From assembly GCA_013695855.1 (NCBI GenBank), contig JACCZR010000093.1, positions 1 to 5,361 of the forward strand: 5,361 bases of DNA. The letters run 5' to 3'. Under the pieces are notes generated by a model that had not been told where the DNA came from, did no database searches, and was given only the letters and a program-made list of their open reading frames with translations. Position 1 is the stretch's first letter; every line of letters begins with the position of its first letter. Positions 1 to 4,926 of the stretch are shown piece after piece. The DNA comes from Thermoleophilaceae bacterium. Its GTDB lineage: Bacteria > Actinomycetota > Thermoleophilia > Solirubrobacterales > Thermoleophilaceae. A program made the position numbers and the translations under genes.

Positions 1-168
1 CAGGTCCTTCAGCGGCTGGCGGCCCAGGGCGTCGCGGAACTTCTTCGAGATGACGTCCGCGGCCCCGTCGAGGCCCTCGAAGGCCTCCAGCTTGCGCATC
101 AACGCGTGCGGTCGAGGGTCGGTGGGCTCGGAGGCAGTCCAGGTCTTCGCGGTGGGTTTGGCGGCCAA
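1..168 (-). CDS. DUF2231/Rieske-type membrane protein, N-terminal fragment (3' end outside window)
   Basis: Fifty-six codons are visible before the window edge. The TTG start is chosen because a strong Shine-Dalgarno (AAGGAG) lies 7 nt upstream, ending 5 nt before TTG once the GAG overlap is counted. The next in-frame ATG is residue 24 and would remove the conserved PRPHAL stretch. The visible protein has a polar N-terminus, then PRPHALMRKLE, LDGAAD and a final PLKDL. From memory, this pattern precedes the membrane-embedded LSGTWLGHPLHP segment of actinobacterial DUF2231 proteins, some of which also carry a C-terminal Rieske [2Fe-2S] domain. No membrane segment or iron-sulfur motif falls inside the window, so the family call rests on the N-terminal pattern alone. 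It follows hisC after 14 nt and is probably co-transcribed with it. Known DUF2231 proteins have no firm function; a membrane redox role is plausible only if the Rieske domain is present. Confidence 0.68.
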   Translation of the reverse strand, partial: MAAKPTAKTWTASEPTDPRPHALMRKLEAFEGLDGAADVISKKFRDALGRQPLKDL

Positions 169-173
169 GTTCT

Positions 174-179
174 CTCCTT
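174..179 (-). promoter_or_regulatory. Shine-Dalgarno of the DUF2231-like gene
   Basis: On the minus strand AAGGAG sits just before GAGAACTTG in the 14-nt gap after hisC. It is the best ribosome-binding site in the core cluster and it decides the TTG start of the downstream gene. Confidence 0.7.
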
Positions 180-182
180 CGT

Positions 183-1262
183 TCAGAGCAGCTCGTCGAG
201 CGCGGACAGGAAGCGGTCGTTCTCGGCGCGGGTCCCGTAGGTCACCCGCAGGCGTCCCTCTTCCCCGAGAGCGCTCCCCGCACGCACGATCACTCCCAGC
301 GCCGCCAGGCCGCTGACGATCTCGGCCTCGTCGCGCTCCTCGCCGAGGGCGACCCAGGAGAAGTTCGCCTGGCTGTCGGTGGTCTCCAGGCCGCGCTCGG
401 CGAGCTCGGACTCCACGTGCAGGCGCTCGACCGCGGTGAGCTCCACGCGGCGTGCCACCTCGTCTTGATGGCGGATCGCCTCCGCGGCCGCGGCCTGGGC
501 CGGCGTGTTGACCGAGAAGGGCTGGCGCACCCGGTCGACAGCCAGGCGAAACTGCTCGGAGCCCAGCGCATAGCCCGCCCGCAGGCCGCAGAGGCCGTAG
601 ACCTTGGAGAAGGTGCGCAGCACCACCAGGTTCGAGTGGCGGCGAAGCAGGTCGAGGGACTCGTCGGGGTCCTGCGCGAGCGAGAACTTCACGTAGGCCT
701 CGTCGAGGATCACCGCCACGTGGCGCGGGAGGTCGGTCAGGAGGGCGTCGATCGCGTCGGGCGCGATGGCGGTGGCCGTGGGGTTGTTGGGATTGCAGAT
801 CAACACGATTCGCGTGGCGTGGTTGACCTCCGCGGCCATGGCCTCGAGGTCGTGGCGGCTCTCGGCGTCCAGCGGCACACGCACGCCCCTCGCTCCGCTC
901 ATCGCGGCCAGGTGGGGGTACATCGAGAACGAGGGCCAGGCGTAGACGATCTCCGCCCCCGGCTCGAGCATCGCCTCCGCGGCGGCCAGCAGGATCTCGC
1001 ACGACCCGTTGCCCACCGCGACCCGGCCCGGCGCCATGTCGCAGCGCTCGGCGATGCGCCGGCGCATCAGCGTCTTGTCGGGGTCGGGGTAGCGGTTGAG
1101 GGTGGTCAGCGCCCTCGCCGCGGCCTCCTGCACGGCCTCGAGCGGGCCCCAGGGCGCCTCGTTGGAGGCCAGCTTGACCAGCTCTCCGTCGTTGGCGTAG
1201 GTCTCGGCGGCCGGATAGGCCGGGATGTCCTCGATGCGCCGGTTGAACTCGATGGGGGTCAT
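183..1262 (-). CDS. hisC: Histidinol-phosphate aminotransferase family (HisC), class I/II PLP enzyme
   Basis: A full-length 359-residue fold-type I aminotransferase. Visible hallmarks are KLASNEAPWGP (30-40), NRYPDP (56-61), NPNNPT (157-162), DEAY (187-190) with the PLP-contacting Asp, TFSK (217-220) with the Schiff-base lysine K220, GLRAGY (226-231), and the C-terminal LRVTYGT (338-344) whose Arg binds the substrate carboxylate. HisC enzymes convert imidazole acetol phosphate and glutamate to histidinol phosphate in the cytoplasm. Some, such as the Bacillus subtilis enzyme, also transaminate aromatic keto acids. Its ATG overlaps the aroH stop (ATGA), so translation is coupled to chorismate mutase, and no other his gene is present. 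That context favours, but does not prove, a role in phenylalanine/tyrosine synthesis. A dedicated aromatic aminotransferase of the HisC-like (Pat/HisC2) type is the main alternative. No catalytic residue is missing. Confidence 0.93.
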   Translation of the reverse strand: MTPIEFNRRIEDIPAYPAAETYANDGELVKLASNEAPWGPLEAVQEAAARALTTLNRYPDPDKTLMRRRIAERCDMAPGRVAVGNGSCEILLAAAEAMLEPGAEIVYAWPSFSMYPHLAAMSGARGVRVPLDAESRHDLEAMAAEVNHATRIVLICNPNNPTATAIAPDAIDALLTDLPRHVAVILDEAYVKFSLAQDPDESLDLLRRHSNLVVLRTFSKVYGLCGLRAGYALGSEQFRLAVDRVRQPFSVNTPAQAAAAEAIRHQDEVARRVELTAVERLHVESELAERGLETTDSQANFSWVALGEERDEAEIVSGLAALGVIVRAGSALGEEGRLRVTYGTRAENDRFLSALDELL

Positions 1263-1624
1263 TGCGCGGCCTCGAGATCGCGGCGCAACTGGGTGGCCTC
1301 GCGCAGGTAGACGTGCTTGGGGTGGTCGCCCTCCGGTGGGTAGCAGTGCACCAGCACGCGGATCACCCGAGGCAGCGAGCCGGGCACCGGTATCTCCCGC
1401 GCGCAGAGCAGCGGGACGACGTCGAGCCCTAGGTTGCGGGCGGCAACGGCGGGGAACTCGGCGTCGAGGTCGTCGGTGACGGTGAAGATGCAGCTCACGA
1501 GGTCCTCCGCCCGCAGGCCGTTTCGCTCGAGCAAGGCCAGCACGAGCTCCTCGGTGGCCGAGACGATGGCCCCGCTCTCGTTGTCCTCCACGGTGATCGC
1601 GCCCCGGAGGGCCTTGAGCCTCAC
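1259..1624 (-). CDS. aroH: Chorismate mutase, monofunctional AroH type
   Basis: Converts chorismate to prephenate at the entry to phenylalanine and tyrosine synthesis. It is a cytoplasmic enzyme, trimeric in this family. Using the GTG at 1624, the protein has 121 residues, close to the 127 of B. subtilis AroH. The residues fall at matching places: R7 (LRGAITVE), F57 and R63 (EFPAVAARNLG), C74, E77 (CAREI), R89 (PRVIRV) and Y106 (KHVYLREA), which correspond to B. subtilis R7, F57, R63, C75, E78, R90 and Y108. The active-site set is therefore complete. The reading frame extends 20 codons further upstream, but that part lies inside rluB, is Arg-rich, and would displace R7. The GTG start overlaps the rluB stop as GTGA, and the aroH stop overlaps the hisC start as ATGA, so the three genes form a tightly coupled unit. 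Confidence 0.94.
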   Translation of the reverse strand: MRLKALRGAITVEDNESGAIVSATEELVLALLERNGLRAEDLVSCIFTVTDDLDAEFPAVAARNLGLDVVPLLCAREIPVPGSLPRVIRVLVHCYPPEGDHPKHVYLREATQLRRDLEAAQ

Positions 1625-2316
1625 CCCGGCGATTCTGTCAGCCGCTCGATCTCGTCCGCCGTGAGCCGGCGGCTGGCGCCGCACTCCAGGCCACCGAGCG
1701 TGAGGCCGCCGAACGCCACACGTTCCAGGGCGGTCACGCGATGGCCGACGCCTTCGAGCATGCGGCGGACCTGGCGGTTTCGGCCCTCGCGCAGGACCAG
1801 CTCGATCTGCCCTCCGCCGAGGCCGCGCACCCGGGCCGGGGCGCTGAGGCCGTCCTCGAGCTCGACCCCTTCGCGCAGCGCCGCCAGCGAGTGCTCGCTC
1901 AACTCCCGGGGCTCGATCGTTGCGCGATAGGTGCGCGGCACCTCGAAGCGCGGGTGGGTGAGCCGCTCGGCCAGGGCGCCGTCGTTGGTGAGGAGGATGA
2001 GGCCCGTGGTGTCAGCGTCGAGCCGGCCGACCGGGTAGAGGCGACGCCGCGAGGCCACAAGCTCCACCACCGTCCGGCGGCCGTGGGTGTCCTTCGCCGT
2101 GGACAGCACGCCCTGCGGCTTGTTAAGCAGGTGAACCTCGCGCGGCTCGGGCTGCACCGGCCGCCCGTCGAGCGCCACGCCGCTCGACTCGTCGACGTCA
2201 CGGGCGGGATCGGTCACCACGTCAGGCCCCACCGTCACCCGTCCCGCGGCGATGAGGCCGTCGGCGGCGCGGCGCGAGGCCGCTCCGGAGTGGGCCAGGA
2301 ACTTGGCGAGCCGCAC
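1621..2316 (-). CDS. rluB: RluB/RsuA-family 23S rRNA pseudouridine synthase
   Basis: The protein has 231 residues. An N-terminal S4 RNA-binding domain (about 1-55, MRLAKFLAHSGAASRRAA...) is followed by the catalytic domain. HLLNKPQGVLST (62-73) and YPVGRLDADTTGLILLTNDG (94-113) are family signatures; D100 of GRLD is the expected catalytic Asp. EGRNRQVRRM (177-186) is the usual C-terminal RNA-contacting motif. Members isomerise a uridine in 23S (RluB) or 16S (RsuA) rRNA; RluB is more likely because of this gene neighbourhood in actinobacteria, where rluB often follows scpA-scpB. The start is GTG at 2316, supported by the exact S4 start. It has no clear Shine-Dalgarno and follows the 104-aa gene by 11 nt, right after a hairpin. 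scpB is absent from the expected upstream place; accessory genes sit there instead. Confidence 0.93.
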   Translation of the reverse strand: MRLAKFLAHSGAASRRAADGLIAAGRVTVGPDVVTDPARDVDESSGVALDGRPVQPEPREVHLLNKPQGVLSTAKDTHGRRTVVELVASRRRLYPVGRLDADTTGLILLTNDGALAERLTHPRFEVPRTYRATIEPRELSEHSLAALREGVELEDGLSAPARVRGLGGGQIELVLREGRNRQVRRMLEGVGHRVTALERVAFGGLTLGGLECGASRRLTADEIERLTESPG

Positions 2317-2320
2317 CCGC

Positions 2321-2336
2321 GGCGGCTTCAGCCGCC
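2321..2336 (-). repeat. Perfect hairpin at the boundary of the accessory block and rluB
   Basis: A perfect inverted repeat with 7-bp GC-only-plus-AT arms (GGCGGCT/AGCCGCC) and a 2-nt spacer. It contains the stop codon of the 104-aa gene and ends 4 nt before the GTG of rluB. There is no T-run on the minus strand after it, so it is not a canonical terminator. It may mask the start region of rluB or mark a rearrangement boundary. Confidence 0.5.
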
Positions 2337-2642
2337 TATGGCGAGCGCGGCGGCGTCGGAGTCCACTTCATCGAAGTAGTGACCATGGGTCACCTTGATG
2401 GTCTCGAGCGAGTCTGCGCCAACGAGCACGATCTCCAGTCCCCGATTACCGCGGTTCTCCTGCTCCTTGCGCGCATACGCCTGGGCCGCCTCATCGCTGT
2501 CCGTGAAGTCCTCGCACGCGACGAGCCGCCGGAGACCGAGGTCGTACACGAGGAGGTAGTGATGGACAGGCAAGTCGCTGTTGCCGGCAGCGTTCAACGG
2601 AGCCGGGGGGTGTCGTAGACGAGGAGGTAGGTGGGCAGGCAT
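2328..2642 (-). CDS. Small protein of unknown function next to a RelA-domain gene
   Basis: I do not recognise a named family. The 104-residue product has a Pro-rich, atypical first 25 residues, then HHYLLVYDLGLRRLVACEDF (28-47), an acidic helix-like segment with AAQAYARKEQENRG, a beta-like LEIVLVGADSLETIKVTHGHYFDEV, and an Ala-rich tail. I recall short actinobacterial proteins with a similar YLLVYD start and a THxxYF-type end, but cannot confirm them here. The ATG at 2642 lies one base after the stop of the RelA-domain gene, so translation is probably coupled. A TTG at 2573 (residue 24) would give a more natural start just before VHHYLLVYD, but has no Shine-Dalgarno. The first 25 codons contain a frame-shifted near-copy of the true 5' end, so the ATG-proximal part may be duplication debris. 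A role as partner or antitoxin of the RelA-domain protein is only a hypothesis. Confidence 0.7.
   Translation of the reverse strand: MPAHLPPRLRHPPAPLNAAGNSDLPVHHYLLVYDLGLRRLVACEDFTDSDEAAQAYARKEQENRGNRGLEIVLVGADSLETIKVTHGHYFDEVDSDAAALAIGG
2541..2576 (-). repeat. Direct repeat copy B (5' end of the 104-aa gene, in frame)
   Basis: On the minus strand this encodes residues 23-34 of the 104-aa protein (DLPVHHYLLVYD). It matches copy A at 2612-2645 in about 30 of 34 aligned positions plus one 2-bp gap, with a 71-bp offset. Confidence 0.75.
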
Positions 2643-2645
2643 GTC
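2612..2645 (-). repeat. Direct repeat copy A (frame-shifted remnant of the same 5' end)
   Basis: On the minus strand this near-copy begins at the overlap of the RelA-domain stop with the next start. Read from a TTG overlapping that stop (TTGA), it would encode LPTYLLVYDTPRLR and then stop. Read from the ATG at 2642 it gives the Pro-rich start of the annotated protein. Relative to copy B it lacks 2 bp, which breaks the frame between the ATG and YLLVYD. Confidence 0.75.
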
Positions 2646-3111
2646 AATTGTCTCTCTTCAGGAGCTTGGCTACCTGCGGGGCGAGCCGCTCAAACTCGCC
2701 TGCCAGATGTTGATCGGCAGGGGCGCCGCGCTCCCGCAGCTCAGTCAGCTCGCTCAGCAGGCGCAAGTATCGCAACATCGCAGGTGGGCCGACCCCGGAC
2801 TTAAGGTCTTGGCCGAGTTGGTGCGAGAACCGCTCGACCGCAACCGCCCACGAGTGCTCTCGGGGCGTGCGCAGCTGAATCTCGACCAGTCGACCATCTC
2901 TTGCGACGATCACGTGCATAGCCCGGTAGCCCTGAGGGGTGGGATTCGCGGAGTAGTTTCTCGGCTGCCCCCTCACCTCCCAGTTCCTCTCGATTCGCGC
3001 GAGCACGGCAGCGACGGCCTGCCGATCAGGCAGGATCGCGCGGCAACCACCGATGTCCTGCATCTGCGAGAGGCGCATACCCGGAAGCCGGGCCAGCTTG
3101 TCGACGATCAT
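2644..3111 (-). CDS. RelA/SpoT-domain (p)ppGpp-synthetase-like protein, N-terminally truncated
   Basis: The 155-residue product matches the nucleotidyltransferase domain of RelA/SpoT-type and small alarmone synthetases, which transfer pyrophosphate from ATP to GTP or related acceptors. Visible motifs are MQDIGGCR (17-24) with the metal-binding Asp D19, NPTPQGYRAMHV (56-67) with Y62 and H66, and VEIQLRT (76-82) with the catalytic-type E77. A C-terminal stretch, QDLKSGVGP to LSELTELRE, also fits. What is missing is the start of the domain: family members have about 50-60 more residues carrying Arg/Lys residues that hold ATP, while this ORF begins directly at MIVDKLARLPGM. Just upstream, the same frame reads RRET, as in homologues, and then loses all resemblance. 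The ATG overlaps the stop of the restriction-like gene (ATGA). The protein is probably inactive as a synthetase, or it is a remnant; it might also retain binding to its small neighbour. Confidence 0.82.
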   Translation of the reverse strand: MIVDKLARLPGMRLSQMQDIGGCRAILPDRQAVAAVLARIERNWEVRGQPRNYSANPTPQGYRAMHVIVARDGRLVEIQLRTPREHSWAVAVERFSHQLGQDLKSGVGPPAMLRYLRLLSELTELRERGAPADQHLAGEFERLAPQVAKLLKRDN

Positions 3112-4199
3112 CGTCTCTCGCCGCGCGTCTCGTCGTCGGAGAGGTCGCGGCCCTCTCCCTCGGCCCAGCGGCCGAGCTCCAGGCCCAGCGGCGGCAGCAC
3201 GTCCTCGCGGATGGAGCGGTCCAGGCGCTCCCGCAGCTCGGCGCCGAAGGCGGCAGCCTCCCTCATCAACCCCTCGAAGCCGTCCCCGGCCAGGTAGGCG
3301 GGCGATAGCAGCCCCAGGAGCGGCCGGTGGTCGGCGGCCAGCGAGGCGGCGTCGAGCTCCAAGTAGCTCGAGACGGCCGAGCCCTGCTGCGGCTGGGCTC
3401 GAAAGCGCCGCAGCCGAGCGCCCGAAGCCAGCAGGCCGTAGGAGGCTCCCTCGTGGATGCAGTCGTTGACCAGCAGGCCCTCGGGTGGGCGCCCTTCGTG
3501 GTCGAGCCGAGCGAAGGCAGCAGGATCGTTCAGTGGCCATACCACTGCGACAGGCCGGCCTTCGTGGCGCGCCAGGTAGCCGCGGCGCTTGAGTCGCTCG
3601 ACCTCGTAGCCGAACGACTCGAGCACCTCCCGCCACGAGCCCCGGGCGTCGGGCACGAGTCCTTGAAGCTCGCTCCACCTCGGCGAGCCGGGCAGCCGGG
3701 TCCCGTACAGGTGCTCGGTGCCCAGGCCCTTGACGCTCAGGCCGGCGATCCCCGTCCGGTCGAGGCGGTCGAGCTCCTCGGCCAGCTCGCGCACCGCCCT
3801 CAGCTTTGAGAGCGACGGCAGCTCCTCGAGCACGCGCAGGAGGTCATCGGCCTCGACCACTCGCACAGGATCATCGGCGCCCAGCGGACCCAGCGTTCGG
3901 ACGGCCCCGTCGCGCTCGGGGTCGTCGACCACCACCAGCAGTGGCACCGGCCCCCCCTTTGCCCGCTCGCGCCAGGCCTTTCGCAACGCCCGCTCGTCGA
4001 CCACCTCGGCTCTGGCGACCTCGACCCCGGCCAGGACCCGACTGGAGCCGAGGCCGTTGCTCGCCTTGACCGACCTCGCGCCGGGCAGCACGCCGAGCGC
4101 CTCGAAGAGCTCGTCGGCGTTCAGGGGCGAGAGAGTCCAACGACGGGCACGGGCCGAAGTTACCCGAACCCTCGGCGGGGCCTGCGGCCGGCTGCGCAT
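3108..4199 (-). CDS. Eco57I/type IIG restriction-methylase-like protein, N-terminal portion only (likely truncated)
   Basis: The 363-residue product resembles the N-terminal region of large single-chain restriction-modification proteins of the Eco57I/type IIG kind in actinobacteria. Visible parts are LNADELFEALG (26-36), VVDERALRKAWRER (66-79), a beta segment PVPLLVVVDDP, GIAGLSVKGLG with EHLYGTRLP (150-170), and SYGLLASGARLRRF (253-266). Next come SSYLELDAASL and RPLLGLLSPAYL, then the helical ELRERLDRSIREDVLPPLGLELG (321-343). That order matches the part of such proteins that precedes the methyltransferase. The stop follows DDETRGERR, where relatives continue with a long helical region and the NPPY-type methylase core, so about two thirds or more is missing. 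ATG 4199 is chosen as the first usable start after hicB; its GGGGAGG lies only 1 nt away, and the homologous start may be the CTG before NADEL. Probably non-functional. The family call is from memory of the pattern, not a search. Confidence 0.7.
   Translation of the reverse strand: MRSRPQAPPRVRVTSARARRWTLSPLNADELFEALGVLPGARSVKASNGLGSSRVLAGVEVARAEVVDERALRKAWRERAKGGPVPLLVVVDDPERDGAVRTLGPLGADDPVRVVEADDLLRVLEELPSLSKLRAVRELAEELDRLDRTGIAGLSVKGLGTEHLYGTRLPGSPRWSELQGLVPDARGSWREVLESFGYEVERLKRRGYLARHEGRPVAVVWPLNDPAAFARLDHEGRPPEGLLVNDCIHEGASYGLLASGARLRRFRAQPQQGSAVSSYLELDAASLAADHRPLLGLLSPAYLAGDGFEGLMREAAAFGAELRERLDRSIREDVLPPLGLELGRWAEGEGRDLSDDETRGERR
3974..4008 (-). repeat. 35-bp repeat, first copy, inside the restriction-like gene (codes VVDERALRKA)
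   Basis: This stretch encodes E-VVDERALRKA-(W) of the restriction-like protein. It is matched at 32 of 35 positions by 4846-4880. Two of the three differences are synonymous and one changes Glu to Asp. Confidence 0.8.
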
Positions 4200-4248
4200 G
4201 CCTCCCCTAAGCCCACACCGTCGCCACCTCTCCCCCGCCGCGACCATC

Positions 4249-4262
4249 CCGGTCGAGACCGG
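4249..4262. repeat. Short perfect palindrome between hicB and the restriction-like gene
   Basis: CCGGTC, a 2-nt spacer, and GACCGG form a perfect 14-nt inverted repeat in the 76-nt gap between hicB and the next gene. No T-run follows on either strand, so a terminator is not supported. It may be a weak regulatory or processing hairpin, or chance in GC-rich DNA. Confidence 0.3.
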
Positions 4263-4275
4263 AGTGCGCGGACCC

Positions 4276-4494
4276 TTAGATCTCGGCGTAGGCCGCCGTG
4301 CTGAGCGAAGGGGGAAGCTCGCCGCCCTCGCGAACGATGTCCTCGAGGTGGAAGCTGAGCGCGCTCTGCATCTCCCGAGCGCACTCCTCCCGAGTCGCGC
4401 CGGTCGCTGCAACGCCCTGAACGTCAGGCGAGTAGGCGGAGTAGTTCGCTCCGTCGCCTCCTTCGATGACGATCAGATAGCGGTTTTGGCTCAT
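4276..4494 (-). CDS. hicB: HicB-family antitoxin
   Basis: A 72-residue protein with the HicB N-terminal fold: MSQNRYLIVIEGG, YSAYSPDVQGVAATGATREE (18-37), then an amphipathic helix with MQSALSFHLEDIVREGGELPP (42-62). The Y-S-A-Y-x-P-D-x-x-G-x-x-A-x-G-x-T pattern is the family signature. HicB binds and blocks its HicA partner, and many HicB proteins also repress their own promoter. This one is short and has no obvious C-terminal ribbon-helix-helix or helix-turn-helix DNA-binding domain, so autoregulation is uncertain. Its ATG overlaps the hicA stop (ATGA), with GGAG about 8 nt upstream inside hicA, so it is made together with the toxin. The order toxin then antitoxin is usual for hicAB. Confidence 0.92.
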   Translation of the reverse strand: MSQNRYLIVIEGGDGANYSAYSPDVQGVAATGATREECAREMQSALSFHLEDIVREGGELPPSLSTAAYAEI

Positions 4495-4691
4495 TTCCCG
4501 TCTCCGTCCGCCAAGCCGGCTTGGCGCAGGATGCTAGCGAGCGTCTTGGGGTGCAGAGTTTCGCTCGGCCTGCCCGCCACCGTGACCTTGCCCGGCTTGA
4601 GCGGGTGCCTGAGCTTGCGGTGACTCCCACGTGTCCGCTCGATCGTCCAACCGTCGGCTCGCAGCAGCCTGATCACCTCGCGGACCTTCAT
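4491..4691 (-). CDS. hicA: HicA-family mRNA interferase toxin
   Basis: A 66-residue protein starting at ATG 4691: MKVREVIRLLRADGWTIERT, then RGSHRKLRHP (21-30) with the catalytic-type His H24, and GKVTVAGRPSETLHPKTLASILRQAGL (34-60). This is the full HicA layout, a double-stranded-RNA-binding-like fold that cleaves mRNA and tmRNA when free of HicB. The frame continues 17 codons upstream to a GTG at 4742, but that extension is Arg-rich and unlike the family, so the ATG is preferred although it lacks a strong Shine-Dalgarno. No residue of the active site appears lost, so the module looks intact. hicA is the first gene of the minus-strand run that continues into the restriction-like, RelA-like and core genes. 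Confidence 0.92.
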   Translation of the reverse strand: MKVREVIRLLRADGWTIERTRGSHRKLRHPLKPGKVTVAGRPSETLHPKTLASILRQAGLADGDGK

Positions 4692-4926
4692 CGCTTGCCG
4701 GCACAAGCCGCTCAGCACGGATCTTCGCCCCCGCTGCGCCACCCCACTGGATGTACCTCAAGCTGCTCGACCCCGGGCCCTCCGCGTACGTAGGCGGCTG
4801 ACCAACCGGCCGGTCACAGAGTGACGTCCCTGGCGCCGCGCGACGAGGCCTTCCGCAATGCCCGCTCGTCGACCACGTCGTGCGGGGGCGGTCGCAGGGC
4901 ACGCATGACCGCCCAAGCCGCGCGAG
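4692..4926. other. Gene-poor stretch upstream of hicA
   Basis: I see no credible full gene here. It should hold the hicAB promoter, but no clear -35/-10 pair can be read. It includes a perfect 10-bp palindrome (ACCGGCCGGT, 4805-4814) and the 35-bp repeat copy at 4846-4880. A short plus-strand frame ending near 4800 (HWMYLKLLDPGPSAYVGG, GC-rich third positions) has no start and no recognised relative. Confidence 0.5.
4814..4880 (-). pseudogene. Remnant of a second restriction-like N-terminus
   Basis: On the minus strand the segment reads DVVDERALRKA and then diverges into SSRGARDVTL and a stop. The first part is nearly identical at the DNA level (32 of 35, positions 4846-4880) to the same motif in the 363-aa restriction-like protein. 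Upstream residues (APRAAWAVMRALRPPPH) do not resemble that protein. It is best read as a fragment left by duplication or recombination of this gene type. It lies 685 bp from the start of the intact copy, beyond hicAB. Confidence 0.5.

Noticed and set aside
417..1310. Long plus-strand ORF opposite hisC (297 aa)
   Set aside because: Rich in Arg, Gly, His and Val with no motif, and antisense to a complete HisC; a typical GC-rich shadow.
3111..3678. Upstream extension of the RelA-like frame to 3678
   Set aside because: The extra 189 residues are Arg/Ala/Pro/Gly-rich, lie inside the restriction-like coding frame, and match no RelA N-terminus. Only the last few (RRET) look genuine, as part of the broken domain.
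4200..4412. Extension of the restriction-like frame to an ATG at 4412
   Set aside because: The extra 71 residues overlap hicB out of frame and are low-complexity Arg/Ser/Ala sequence.
3718..4623. Plus-strand 301-aa ORF opposite the restriction-like gene and hicB
   Set aside because: Ser/Thr/Arg/Pro-rich shadow crossing three well-supported minus-strand genes.
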